This document shows positions 12,652 through 23,859 of a stretch of 64,000 nt of DNA, one piece after another (positions within the stretch are counted from its first letter, which is position 1; each line of letters begins with the position of its first letter). The notes under the pieces are model-generated. The model saw only the letters and a list, made by a program, of their open reading frames with translations, did no database searches and was not told the DNA's origin. The translations under genes and the position numbers were made by a program. Where the stretch lies: the NCBI GenBank assembly GCA_028023455.1, contig JAQFVV010000002.1, positions 33,237,725-33,301,724 on the forward strand, in the 5' to 3' direction. This stretch comes from Epiperipatus broadwayi (lineage: Eukaryota; Onychophora; Udeonychophora; Euonychophora; Peripatidae).

Positions 12652-13555
12652 TTAACACGAATTTGTTTCGAAAACTTTGCATGCCAAAATTATAATAAAA
12701 CAATATAGGCACTGTTAACACCTAAACCACAAAGCTACTGTTTACTTTTATAGTTAAATTTCTCTGCTGAACGCTTTTGAGAGGCGTGCTCTCATATTCA
12801 TAGCTCTGAGTGAAGTAACTCTTTGTAATTATATGCAATTATACAAGGTCAAAGGTTAATTGCTCTATTTCTTCGCTATCGAGAAGCATGTCTCTTTATG
12901 ATTGATAGTGTTGCAATCCATAGCAATGAAGCAGGCCTCCCTCACTTTTCTTTTAACATCGTGTTTCTCTTTGCAGACCAGGTTGATCTCTTGTGGTTCG
13001 CACTAGTGTCCTGCCAGTTTCTGATGTAGTGCAAAGATGGAATAGCATGATGGATCTGACTGTGCCTTGGTGTATGAATATCTGTGTTGTAGTAATCTGG
13101 TTTCCAGTGTTGCCTTAGTCTCCCCATAATATGAAGCTCTACAATTTGCGTGATTGTATGCAATATTGTACAAAGCCTGCGGTGTGTTGAGCCAGTGTTT
13201 ATATTTGTACTATTTTATTTTTTTAAGTGTTTAAATCTTGCTTATTTCCATTAATCAAGAATTTGTTTCTAAAAAAAAAAAATTAGTTTCTCGCGATTTT
13301 ATACTTTTCTTATTTTTATGTAAAAAAAAAATACATCGCATATATATATAGTCCTAAAGTGAATATAAATAGTGCATATATCTATGCTTTAACAAAACTT
13401 TTAAAGTAAGTTAAACTCAAGTTTTAAAAAGGGCATACCTTAGTGACGAGTTTATAGGTTGTTTTGGGTTAGATTGTGAGTCATCCTCACAACACATATA
13501 TGTATTTTAATAATTATATTTTTTCTAATATAATGTAAATAATTTCCATTCAGAT
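12652..13555. other. Unassigned stretch, possible old coding remnant
   Basis: The interval 12890-13200 is less A+T-rich than its surroundings and has a 73-codon minus-strand frame at 12942-13163. I could not place that frame in any family. It may be a decayed retroelement end, but no catalytic motif is visible. Short A and T runs fill the rest. Confidence 0.35.
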
Positions 13556-13559
13556 AAGT

Positions 13560-13680
13560 TGCTTGGTCATGTAATTATAAAAGAGGAAACGTCTTGAGAA
13601 GATTCCAATAAGGAACAGAAGCTTCGTTAGATGTATTAAATAAATTTATTATTTATAATTAGTTGTCTATTTTGATTATT
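13560..13680 (+). ncRNA. Family G hammerhead-like ribozyme copy 2
   Basis: Homologous over about 120 bp to the minus-strand copy at 9585-9680. ACGUC (before position 13595) can pair with GAUGU (starting about 13630) as stem I. UUGAGAA replaces CUGAUGA, and UUCC/GGAA forms stem II around AAUAA. The GAAA element is damaged (AGAAG). Conserved stem I pairing, including a G-U, in both copies supports a real hammerhead ancestry. Confidence 0.45.
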
Positions 13681-13739
13681 TTAAATTTTACAAATTTATA
13701 TTGATGATTAATTTTAACAACATTAATATTTTTCAAATT

Positions 13740-14094
13740 ACACAGGGACAAAACTCTTCATACAGTAGCGCCACTTAGTGAAAGCCAGAGTAATCAATGG
13801 ATGCAGGAAGGTTAGTGCAAAAAATCCCTATCTAGTGCCTACTCATCCAATATCCCTAAACTACTTTCTAGCTTGTGGTTTTCATCAGTGAGGAACCTTG
13901 GATCTGAAAGCACTGTATCTAGCTCTTAGAATCTAATGCAACCATCCAGCAGTCACCTTTTACCTTATTAGCCAACTATAAAGCTTTGAGTCCAAAACGA
14001 AAACACGTTTTCCAATTCAAGCTCATTGGTTTGCATGGACAGTTTTTCCTCTATGTAAACAACTTGTGTAAGCATAAAGAATGGTGATCGTGTG
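13740..14094. mobile_element. Family A retrozyme-like insertion with 14-bp TSD
   Basis: Flanked by an exact 14-bp duplication ATATTTTTCAAATT at 13726-13739 and 14095-14108. The left part is a family A unit in antisense, from the terminal hairpin arm through the hammerhead (minus strand, about 13854-13898) and on to the unit body. The right end switches to sense and gives only the last arm plus the conserved tail ending GTGATCGTGTG. The duplication length is that of target-primed reverse transcription, not of cut-and-paste transposition. Confidence 0.85.
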
Positions 14095-14108
14095 ATATTT
14101 TTCAAATT

Positions 14109-14689
14109 GTTAAATAAATTTTAATATAAAAAATGTTATCCAATTACTTTCAAATATCCAATTACTTTCAAATATACTTTTGGTGTATTGGAAGATAATT
14201 CCTTTTCAAAAATACTGCTAATAAAAAATCCAAAATGAACAAATATAACTTAAACTTGATTAAATATGTTTAGTTTAATTTGCATTAAAAATGAATTTGC
14301 AAAAAAAATTAACTTCGGAGAATTAATTTCTGGATTTAATGGAAAATGTGCTCTAAATTCTTATAAAAACTATATGTAAATTTATAAAATCATTATTAAT
14401 AATAATAACAAACTATATAATTTTCTAAATTATAATTAAATATATGATTATGCATGCACTCTCAATAGATGCTAAATATCCTTATATGTAATGACTGACA
14501 AGCAAAATAAAAACAACATAAGCAAAAATTAATTAATGTTTATTATTTTTTAAATATAAATAAAAAAGATCAAGGAAAAAATAGATTTATATAAAATAAT
14601 AGACCATGTGTGCATCAATGAACATGATCGATTGAGAAAAAATCAAAAATATTAGGGAAGAAATAATACAAAATTCAAAGAAGCTATTC
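14109..14689. other. A+T-rich stretch, no gene seen
   Basis: Low-complexity A+T-rich sequence with a 19-bp direct duplication around 14140-14175. No element or gene motif. Confidence 0.5.
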
Positions 14690-14697
14690 ATGTATAA

Positions 14698-15045
14698 GAG
14701 CGATCCCCAACCTTTTTGCACTTAAGAGCACATTCTATAATATTGGCCAGGTGGCGGGCACCATTTATTTTTTTCAACCAGATGGTGGGCACCATTTATT
14801 TTTTCAATGTAAATTTATAGTTGGATATTGTTAATAATACACATAATGTACAAAAACTATTTATTTCAAAAATAAAATTTTAACAATTTGATTACAACAT
14901 AATACAATAATTTATAAGAAATTTTAAAAATTAAATTTATTTGTATCAGATAAATAATTTTTTATCATGTTCGGATAGCGGCGGGCATATGTAAAATGTT
15001 CTGCGGGCGCCATGGTACCTGCGGGCATAGGGTTGGGGACCTCTG
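14698..15045. mobile_element. Non-autonomous hAT element with 8-bp TSD
   Basis: The ends are inverted copies: GAGCGATCCCCAACC on the left, and CAGAGGTCCCCAACC when the right end is read inward. Both have the CAG..CCCCAAC look of hAT termini. An exact 8-bp duplication ATGTATAA flanks it (14690-14697, 15046-15053), the length hAT transposases make. The 348-bp interior has no transposase frame. A GGTGGGCACCATTTATT-type motif is duplicated near the left end. Confidence 0.9.
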
Positions 15046-15099
15046 ATGTATAATAATAGTAAATAATTCCATAAGTCAACTTAGTATAGCAATTCATAA

Positions 15100-15440
15100 T
15101 GCTTGTAAACCTCTTAATAATCTTATCCTTATTCCTGAATTTAAAGATTGTAAATTCAATTCCCATGCTAATATTGCCACTGGTTAAACCAGTAACATTT
15201 AACGAAAGGAATTATACTACTCAAAATATTGTCATATACCAACATGGTTCTATTAAACCAACAAAACATAACATGATCATTATTTCCTAGGCTTACAATT
15301 ACTAATCTTGTCCTTGTTCCTGAATTGAAAAAGATCGTAAAATTCAATTCCCGTGCTAATTTTGCCACTGGTTAGACTAATAACACTTGAAGAAGAGAAT
15401 TATACTACTTGAAATATTGTCATATACTAATATGGTTCTA
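15100..15440 (+). repeat. Family C tandem repeat, 188-bp period
   Basis: Two head-to-tail diverged units. GTC within ATATTGTCATATAC occurs at 15231-15233 and 15419-15421, giving a 188-bp period. Unit 2 carries a hammerhead-like core: CUUGAAGA, AAGAG followed by a loop, ACUACUU, GAAAUAUUGUC. The segment CCATGCTAATATTGCCACTGG is shared with the foldback SINE at 28826-29175, where the core CUGAAGA plus a GAGU/ACUC stem is better kept. Stem I pairing is not convincing here, so ribozyme identity rests on the family comparison. Confidence 0.5.
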
Positions 15441-15454
15441 TTAAACCAACAAAA

Positions 15455-15580
15455 CATAACATGATCATTATTTCCTGCAATAGTGCGACCCAGTGCAAGC
15501 CATAGGAGTAGACACTAGATAGGAATTTTATGCACAAAATTTCTGGCTTTAACTGATTACTATAGTTTGCCCTGGGTGCA
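15455..15580. mobile_element. Short degraded family A copy
   Basis: Holds a CATGATCATTATTTC tail-like piece, an antisense arm (GACCCAGTGCAAGCC), a short body (TAGACACTAGATAGG) and the opposite arm (GATTACTATAG). The hammerhead has been deleted. It sits directly upstream of the LINE fragment starting near 15585. Confidence 0.6.
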
Positions 15581-15584
15581 GAAA

Positions 15585-17135
15585 GAAGAGAAGATATGGA
15601 AATTATGCTGAGGATATGTGCAAGGGTGGGTAAAGAGATGGGGATTAAATTCAGTGAAGAAAAATCAAACATAATGATGGTTAATACTGAGGAAAGATAT
15701 GTAGAATTTTTATTGGGGGAAATAAAGTTAAGTGTGGTGGATAGATATAGGTATTTGGGAATCATCTTATATAATCAGAAAAATTGCTTGGATGGGAGAA
15801 AAAATTGGTAAATATGATGTAGCTAGAATTGTATGGAAGGGAGTTGCACTAGCAAAGTTAACATATGGTAATGATGCATTATGTGTTAGTATAAGGGTTT
15901 TAGATTATTTAGAGAAAGTACAAAGGGAAGTAGGAAGACATGCATTAGATGCAGAGATGTGGACAGCGAAGGAGGCAATTCAAGGAGAAATGGGATGGTC
16001 AAGTTTTTGTATGGAGATGCAAAAAGTAAAATGAAAATGTTTGGTAGGTTGCAGTTTGTGGATAGTAAAAGAATAGCCAAAAGAGTGTTTAATTGGGTTA
16101 TGAGTAAAGGGCAGGCAACAAGATGGGTGAGAAAGGTAATGTGGTATGCAAAAGATCTGGATAAAGAATTTATATCAGTATACTTGTTACATTCAAATAT
16201 CAGCCTTTCAAGCTAATTGAGCACGCGCCTTTTGAGAGTGTTAAATAAATGAATACTTTCCTCTTCAAACCAAGATAAAGTATTTATGCAGGAATAAAAA
16301 GGATCCTCTTATTCCCACGACTCAAATTCTTTTATATGAGCAAATCTGAAGAACTGGTGGGGAGAGCGTGAGTAGAATTCTCACTTTAAATTACTATTTA
16401 CGATGTTTTTTGACTGAATGACGTCGGTGAAATTGCTTAGAATTTACTAAACGTCATTCTTACTGAAACTTAATTATGAGTAAATAAGCATAATAGGTGG
16501 GATGATTGTGTTAGGAGGATTGGTGAGTGTTATAGTGGTAAGGAATGGAATAAAAGAATAGATGCATTAATAAAGAATAGGGAGTTGGAGAGATGGAGAA
16601 CTAGTATGGAGGGTAAGAAGAGTTTATATATAGAAGTAAATGGAACATTGGGTGCAAGTTAATTTATGATAATAGTAAGGAAAGCAGTTTATTGTTTAAG
16701 GCCCGAACGGGATCTTTAGCAACAAAAGAATATACATGTAAATGGAAAATTATGGGTGATTTAGTGTGCAAATTGTGTAAGGAAGGTATAGAAAATATTA
16801 GGCATCTGTTGATTGAATGTAAATGCTTGAAAGCAGAAAGGGTACAAATAATGAAGTTATGGGAGAATAAATATGAGCAAAGGGATTATACAGAAAATGA
16901 GTTATTGGTTTTTATGCTGGGTTTGCGAAAAGATAAGGGGGATTTAGATATAAAGGCCATAGAGTTGACAAAGATTATGTTGTGGAAATGGGATGGAGCA
17001 GAATATGGGAAAACTTAGAGTGGGGGGAAATGGGAATTAAAGTGGCTAACAGGTTTATCTGGCATAATTGCTGAGATATGGCATAATTGCCGAGATATTC
17101 TTGACTTCGTTTAAGGAGAAGCCGCAGTACATCAC
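15585..17135 (+). pseudogene. CR1-like LINE, 5'-truncated, RT C-terminal half
   Basis: Frames at 15596-15811, 15732-16216 and 16692-17018 are consecutive pieces of one LINE protein. They contain the RT post-catalytic region (GIKFSEEKSNIMMV), a thumb (YRYLGIIL) and a terminal zinc-binding motif, CKLCKEGIENIRHLLIEC (C-x2-C-x8-H-x4-C). Frameshifts separate them. The 3' end reads GACTTCGTTTAAGGAG followed by a CATCACATCAC tail, shared with copies ending near 28155 and 49105. It is interrupted by a 300-bp LTR-like repeat (16181-16490). The clade call is tentative. Confidence 0.75.
16181..16490 (+). mobile_element. LTR-like or SINE-like 300-bp repeat inserted in LINE
   Basis: Comparing the LINE copy at 48.45 kb with this one shows that about 300 bp between GTATAC and AGGTGGG is an insertion. 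A second copy lies at 50985-51290. Shared stretches include GAGTGTTAAATAAATGAATAC versus GAGTGTTAATAATAAACGAA, and AATTTACTAAACGTCAT. Starting with TGTTAC and containing an AATAAA-like signal, it resembles a solo LTR. No matching target duplication is clear and no internal domain is present, so the class is open. Confidence 0.4.
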
Positions 17136-17432
17136 ATCACTGTTCATGGTACAACCATTAGTAATTGAAATGCTTAAATAAAATTTGAATTTTCTCAAGT
17201 CCAACATATAATTACAAGTAACATACCATCAGTTTGCCATATAATTTTATAAGTAAAATGCCTTCATCTCAAACTTTCCATTACACACAATATTTTTATG
17301 ATTACTTTCCTCCCTTCTCTCCATGTAAACAACATAACGATAATTGTAACCTTCTCTACAGCAGATAAAAGTAATTCATTACTAGAGTTTTAAGAGGACT
17401 TTAAACTTATATCATCATCATATCATAAATAA

Positions 17433-17688
17433 GGCAAAACTCTCCATATAGTAGTGCCACCCTGTGCCAACCAGAGCAATCAATGGATGCCAGAAGGCTT
17501 GTGAATAAAATCCCTATCTAGTGCCTACTCATCCAATATCTCCAGACTAGTAGGCACTAGATAGGGATTTTATGCACAGGCTTTCTGGCATCCATTAATT
17601 ACTCTGGTGTACAGGGTGGCACTACTGTATGGAGAGTTTTGCCTTGTTTAATAACAATTATGTGCTAGTATAAGAGATAGTGGTCATG
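17433..17688 (+). mobile_element. Family A hairpin insertion with 15-bp TSD
   Basis: Exact 15-bp duplication TCATATCATAAATAA at 17418-17432 and 17689-17703. The element is almost a pure hairpin: roughly 100-bp arms from GGCAAAACTCTCCATA to the CTACTCATCCAATATC region and back, followed by a 45-bp unpaired tail (AACAATTATGTGCTAG ... GTGGTCATG). The hammerhead core has been lost between the arms. Sense is given by the tail. Confidence 0.85.
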
Positions 17689-17704
17689 TCATATCATAAA
17701 TAAA

Positions 17705-17965
17705 TAATAGAATTAAAAATGTAATTAGAGGGGATTTGAACCCAGACTTTCACGCTCCCTTTAGTCATCTACTCCATCCTTTACAACCGATACACATAAC
17801 CACATACATGTGAAAAAGATAAAAGATCTATAATAAAAGTATTTCGTGCTGAACCAGCACTCATCAGTTGAAGTATAGTATGTGATCATGTCTATCGGTT
17901 GTATAGGATGGAGTGGATGACTAAAAGGAGCTTGAAAGTCTGGATTCAAATACATTCTAATTACG
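17705..17965. mobile_element. Family F SINE-like palindrome with canonical hammerhead
   Basis: Two inverted arms carry a tRNA-like end. The minus-strand arm has the B-box-like GTCTGGGTTCAAATCCCC (17727-17744 region) and the plus arm has GTCTGGATTCAAATAC. In the centre, on the minus strand, the hammerhead core is undamaged. CUGAUGA is complementary to 17861-17867, stem II is GUGCUG/CAGCAC (17860-17855 and 17851-17846) with a GUU loop, and GAAA corresponds to 17845-17842. Ribozyme core plus Pol III-like box in one unit suggests a SINE-type retrozyme. Stems I and III are less clear in this copy. Confidence 0.7.
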
Positions 17966-19225
17966 TCTAGATTAATAGTATTTATAATATGCTTGTATTT
18001 AAATGTTAGAATTAAAGAATATAAGTCATGTAAAAATTTTAAAAAAAGCAATGGAATTTAAAATTCATTGATGTTATAATCCATCTTAGAATATACAGTA
18101 TTCTAAAAAATAGTCATTTATTAGGGATAAAAAAATTTATTATTAATTTATTTAAAAATGAAATTAATTGTTCGTAACGACAATATTATTTCATGGAACG
18201 TTCCATTTTACAAACTACAGTTAGACACAAAAAAATAATTTTGCAAATAGCTTATTACGTTGACCTTTAACCTACGTCGGCGCTGTTGATTAGATTACAG
18301 ATGCGGTGTTTTTTTAATTTTAAAAAAAAGAAAATAGGATAAAAAAAAGAATTTATCTATCAATTTAATACTAAATTTTGTATAATTTAAAACTAATTCA
18401 ATTTTATAAATTAAGCTGATCTGAATAATATTTGGTAGACATTGTTTTTATTATACCTTAATTAATCTAAGTTCTCATTAAATTATATGCATATATTTAT
18501 TTTCGATTAATTTAAGCAAAAAATGATTGTAATTCTTACTTTGTTTCTGCTCTATTACAAATTGGCTATAAAACTACATCTAAATATAGTGAGAACAACA
18601 AAAATAAGATAGACGCCATTTTTTTCCTAGCATCGATTTTTTTCACCAGATGGCAGAAGAATAGGAATTTAAATTTCCTCCCGGTTTGTTCTTTCTGCTA
18701 TGGACAATTAGCGTGAATTTTATTTATCAATAATTGCTCTTCTGACTTAAAGAGCAGCGAAGTATTTATATTTTAAGTGGCTGAATTTAGTACTTCAGTG
18801 TAGTAAATTAATTTTTAGAAATGAAAAAAAAACCTTTATAAAGGTTATGAAAGAAAAATCTAGGCTAAAAAATAGATTTTTATTATGTTGAGTATTATTA
18901 TTACTATTATTTCGTTAATACTATAAAATAATTGAATTTGATTCCCTTAAAAATATGAATTTGTAAGGGTTATTTTTCTCTCGCAGGAAAAAAAAAATTG
19001 TATACAATATTAAAACATATTTGGTAAGCTTTCAAGAAAGACTACAACAATTATATTGATCCTTAGAAATTGGAGCACTCAATTAAACATCTCCAGTCAT
19101 TTTAACGCAGTAGAATTTTTAAAAAAATATCAAAATTTTTCACAACGTTCAATATAAGTAATTTAACTTGGATTTTTTTTTTTATAAATAAACAATCTTA
19201 TAAATATTTTAATAGAATCTTCACT
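17966..19225. other. A+T-rich stretch, no gene seen
   Basis: Chance frames only. Two segments with a more normal composition (18240-18300, 18620-18700) carry no recognisable motif. Confidence 0.5.
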
Positions 19226-19229
19226 ATTA

Positions 19230-20445
19230 ATATTTCCAATAATCCTTGCCTACGCATAATACATCTATATAATATAATTTATCATTATCAATCCACTGCA
19301 GGATGAAGGTCTCTCCAATTTCAATCCATCTTCTCCGATCTTTAGCTTCTCTTCTCCATATCACCACTGCACACTTTCTTATTTCATCCATCCATCTCAC
19401 ATGTGATTTCTTTCTGGGTCTTTTACAATCTCTTGGAATCCGGTTTAAGATTTCAATTGTCCATCTATTATCATTTCTTCTAGTAATATGTCCAGACCAA
19501 CTCCACTTCAGTCTTTTAAATTTTTTCAATGAGGTCAGTAACATCTGTTTGTTCTCTTACCCATACATTGCGTTTTCGATCTCTTCTTGTTACTCCCAAC
19601 ATGCATCTCTCCATACTTCTTTGAGTGGTCTGAAGTCTCTGTATTGCTCTTCTATTAAATGTGCAAGTCTCAGATCCATAAGTAAGAACAGGTAAAACAC
19701 ATTTATTAAAAACCTTCCTTTTCAAACACATAGGCATATTTCCTTTTAGTATCAAATTATTTCTACCAAAAGCACTCCAACCAAGTTTAATTCTATGATT
19801 AATTTCATCCATTATGTTTCCATCTGTATTAATAATCTGGCCAAGGTATTTGTAGCTGTTAACTTCTTTTAACTCATCATAATCAATCTTTATTTTCATA
19901 TTTTGAGAAAATCCATTAAACATTACTTTAGTCTTTTTAACATTTATCTTTAGTCCTACTTTCCTACTTTCATCTGATAATTCCTGCAACATTTCCTGCA
20001 GTTCTAAAGCATTATTTGCAAAAACAACTACATCATCTGCAAAATCTAAATGACTTAAATAATCTCCATTTACTTTCACTCCTTTAGTTTCCCATTTTAA
20101 TCCACAAAATACTTCTTCCAGCACTGCTGTAAAAAGTTTTGGAGATATGGAGTCATCCTGTCTTACACCCTTCCCAATATTGACTTTCCTTCTATCATTA
20201 TGTAATCTAATTGTTGCTGTTGCATTTTTATAAATATTCTTTAAAATATAACTATATTCTGGATCAATACCTTGATGATCCAATGCTTTAATCACTGAAG
20301 AAATGTTTACAGAATCAAATGCCTTTTTATAATTCACAAATCCAAAGCATAATGGCAACTCATATTCATTGGTCCTTTCTATAACTTCTCTCAATACCTG
20401 GATATGATCTACTGTACTAAAACCACTTTTAAATTCAGCTTGATC
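19230..20445 (-). pseudogene. RTE-type LINE, 5'-truncated, RT and C-terminus
   Basis: The minus strand encodes an RTE-clade reverse transcriptase: a 292-codon frame (20394-19516) and then a frameshifted C-terminal piece (19544-19227). Motif B reads GVRQDDSISP (consensus GVRQGD) and the catalytic LDFADDVVVFAN is present. In motif A the usual FVDY is FVNY, so a catalytic aspartate is lost. A thumb (YKYLGQIINTDG) and the KCVLPVLTYGSET stretch follow. The endonuclease half is missing through 5' truncation near 20445. About 90% like 58631-59821 by eye, but clearly inactive. Confidence 0.9.
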
Positions 20446-20920
20446 TCTCCGTTAATCACTCTTTACAATACAAATAAAATTTTTATTCCTTTTTATTTTT
20501 TTTTACAGTTTTTCAGAGCTACGGTATTCAAATGTACATAACCAGAGAATTAGTTCATATTTTTAAACACTTAAATAGATCTAATTCATCAAAAATAGAA
20601 GGTCTATTGCAATGGGGGGGGGGGGCATGTAAATTGTAATAAATAATAAAAATACATAAGTAAATATATGCAGTAGTAATAATTATACATAAAGTCTTTT
20701 TTGGCATATGGTTTTATGCCCTTTTCAAATGAAACAGCTATTTTAACATTAAATAAAATCATGTGCCAAAAAAAGCTTTTTGTGTACAATTATTAATACG
20801 CATTTATTTATATAGCTGCTATATATGATATTTTTATTTATTGTAATAGATGTAATTACATAACATGTTATATATAGTACCCTGTATTATGAATTTTACA
20901 AAATTCAAATAACATAATAC
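20446..20920. other. Spacer with 12-G run
   Basis: A+T-rich sequence with an uninterrupted G run at 20614-20625. No gene or element motif otherwise. Confidence 0.5.
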
Positions 20921-20924
20921 TAAT

Positions 20925-21265
20925 CCATACAGTACTGCCACTCAGTGCAAGCCATGGTAATCAATGGATATTTCAATGGATACAAAAAGATTTGTGCATT
21001 AGATGCTAAGATCTAGGTTCAGTGCTCTCAAACCCAGAGTGCCTTGCTGATGAAAGCTACAATGTAGAAACTAACCTGGGGATAAGGGATGAATATGCAC
21101 TAGATAGAGATTTTATGCATAAATCTTCTTACATTCATTGATTACTATGGCTTGTACTGAGTGGCACTACTGTATGGACAATTCATCACTATTTTAACAA
21201 CTTGTGTCAGCATAGAAAATGGTAATCACATGATGTTTAATGATTTAAATAATATAATATATATA
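20925..21265 (+). mobile_element. Family A copy with plus-strand hammerhead relic
   Basis: A short antisense arm (CCATACAGTACTGCCAC) is followed after about 60 bp by a sense unit. The sense unit holds a hammerhead (CUGAUGA at 21047-21053, GAAAC at 21067-21071), the body, the arm CTACTGTATGG and the tail ending GGTAATCACATGATG. The cleavage triplet has mutated (ACC instead of GUC), so cleavage is not expected. Ends are not marked by a clear target duplication. Confidence 0.75.
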
Positions 21266-21269
21266 ACAG

Positions 21270-23855
21270 GGTCTGCTCAATCAATTTTAATACTCGACAC
21301 TGCTTTTTAAAATTATTGAAAGATATTAATACAAGTTAGATTTCTAAAGAATCATTTTTAACAAATTCATAAACAACACCCACTTTCTCTTATTAATGGC
21401 AACTTGTCAGGCAAAAGATTGCCACTTTTATTTAACACCTCATGTTTTTTCATGTTAAATAAACTTCAATGTTTTGATACTGTGTAACTTGTATTGTCAG
21501 CAACTTTTAGAATTATTTATTCAAGCCAGTGTACAGCTTTGAATAATAAATTAGATGAAATTCTTATAAACTCATAGATAAGTCAAAGCCATTAAAATGG
21601 AAGTTGTTTGCAAATTTTTTAAAATGAATCTTATAGAAATCTGATATGAATTATAATTCAGACTTAATTGATCTATGAATAGGTTTATGTTCTCACCATT
21701 ACACATTTAATAGCATGACATATTTATGAGCTTGCTAAAATTATTAGAATATATATTTTAAAACATTATGTCTCATTTTGATGTTTATTCCAAGCAAGCG
21801 TCTGAAGTTGTTGCCTCATCCAGCTGTATATAAATATAGCTTTCAAAGAACTATTCAATAAAGTAAAATAGGTTACATTATTTCATTTGTTTACATATCG
21901 CTAGTGATTGTTAAGAATACAAATAACAATGTTTTGAAACAGAAAATTGGATGAACAGGTTCTCACTTGAGGTATTGCAATGTTGGTGTTACCTTTTAAT
22001 TTCTGCTTTTCATTTTTGATTTATCAATCTTGGAATCTTTTTTATAGGCTTGAAGATAACTGCAATTGATTCCGGGTGTCAATGAAAGTTTTTTCATTTG
22101 TTATTCTATTGTCTCTTTGACATATACTATCCACTTTATTTTTGAATGTCTTAGGGATGCCTTCTTGGATTATTGTTATGCATGAATTTATACCTTGTAT
22201 ATCAAATGTATAGAGGATGAATACTGTACGTAAATATATGAACAAATGTAATGTTACAATTAGGATAGACTTGTTTAAGAATTGTATCATATAAATATTT
22301 CGTAATAAAATTCTTACAAAGTTTGACGATATTCTTATAGTCTTTTTAAGGTAAATTTAAAAAAAAAAAAATACAAACAATTATTACAGAAAATTAAACA
22401 CTTCCTAATGCTATAATATTAATCCTATCCTTTATATATAAGATGATACGTGAAATAGAAATAAAACCAAATGATGCAAAGTGCTAAAAATCCCAGATTT
22501 AAATTTCTCTTATCTGGCCATTATTAGAAAGAAAAAAAAATCTCACAGAAACAGAGCACATGTAGTAAAAAAAAATACAGTATTTTGAAAAAGTATTAAT
22601 AATTATTTATATTTACAATAAACTTGCTCTGGCCCAATTAAATATATGTTACAGAAAAAAAGTTGCCTTTTGTGAAAGAGTTAAAGTGGACTTATTTAAC
22701 GAGGGAAAAAATAAAACTTAACTTTGTAAGTAACTTTATTTTTTATTAAAATATATAAATATAATTTATAGAGGTTTTTTAAAATTTCATTAAATTAAAT
22801 GTTCTTCTAGAGTCTTTATGTAGTTAATGGAAATGAAAAATTTATATAATGCCTTAGATTGTGATTGAAAGTTGGGAAAAACTTAAGATGTTTCAATTTT
22901 TCATTGGGGATTTTTTTTCTTTGTCTTTGGAATAAAATAATTTGAAAGCATTGATAATAGATTTTTTGTTATCACATACTTTCAATCTTTCTTTTCTTTG
23001 GCAATAAATAATCTGTTTTCAGAAATAGAAATACATATCTATCTTTAAGAAAGTTTGCAAAAAATCGTAAGTGACAATTTTATATAAAGCATTAAATCGG
23101 GGGGATTTTAAATGCTACGTATATGTGTTTGTATCATTCTTTTCTAATTGTATCCAACTTTAATATAACATTGTTAGAATTTCAAAAACGTTCTATATAT
23201 ATTGTATGGAAAAAAGTATTAGAAATAAATATTTTTAATAAGCTCTGCCAAAAGAGTGTGGCTAGTGGAGCATGACCCTGAAGACAAAAGACTCCTAGTA
23301 ATAAGTAAACTAGAAAATCATATAATATTAAAATAATAAAATAACAAACTAATGCTAAAATTCTGTCACAAATAAAGTTTCACCTGTTGGACAAATAAAT
23401 CTCAATAAAAATCTCTTTTATATATAACAAATCAACCATTCCCATAATTTATTTTAAATTCCATCTATCATAAATGAAGCTTATATAAGATTGATGGTCT
23501 CAGAATCAAAAATATTGATCCTCAAAGTTTCTTTAACTCTTCAATTTATTTTTTCATAAATGATAATCTATTAATTAAATTTGTGAATATATACAGCTGA
23601 GTTATATCTATTTTTAATCTAATTTTATAAACTTTAACCCTTTCATTAAAACTAAATATACTTTGTCTTATATAAATTTTATGACAACTACAATGTATCT
23701 TATACCACAAAATATTTACCATCAATAGAGAGTTTTGAACTATTTAATAATGAATTTAAATCTAGAACTTTCTTCCAAGAAACTCTCATACCATCCAATA
23801 AATGACTTATTAATCATTCTATAAATTGAAGCTTTAAAAAACAGTTAAATAATTT
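21270..23855. other. Long stretch without recognised gene
   Basis: Only chance frames. GGATGAGGCAACAAC on the minus strand near 21810-21825 faintly recalls a hammerhead stem II but lacks a GAAA element. The part from 23250 to 23860 could be decayed LINE sequence upstream of the next feature, but I cannot read a motif in it. Confidence 0.45.
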
Positions 23856-23859
23856 TTTT

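Noticed and set aside
12942-13163. Possible decayed retroelement C-terminus on the minus strand
   Set aside because: I could not match it to a PLE, LINE or DNA transposase motif, so it is only listed as unassigned sequence.
15427-15765. 112-codon minus-strand frame
   Set aside because: It overlaps a family A relic and the antisense of a LINE fragment; the protein is low-complexity I/L/S and has no motif.
20614-20625. G run as a G-quadruplex or regulatory site
   Set aside because: A single uninterrupted homopolymer without spaced G tracts; probably slippage.
21800-21830. Hammerhead candidate CTGGATGAGGCAACAAC on the minus strand
   Set aside because: Core has an extra base and AGAC in place of GAAA.
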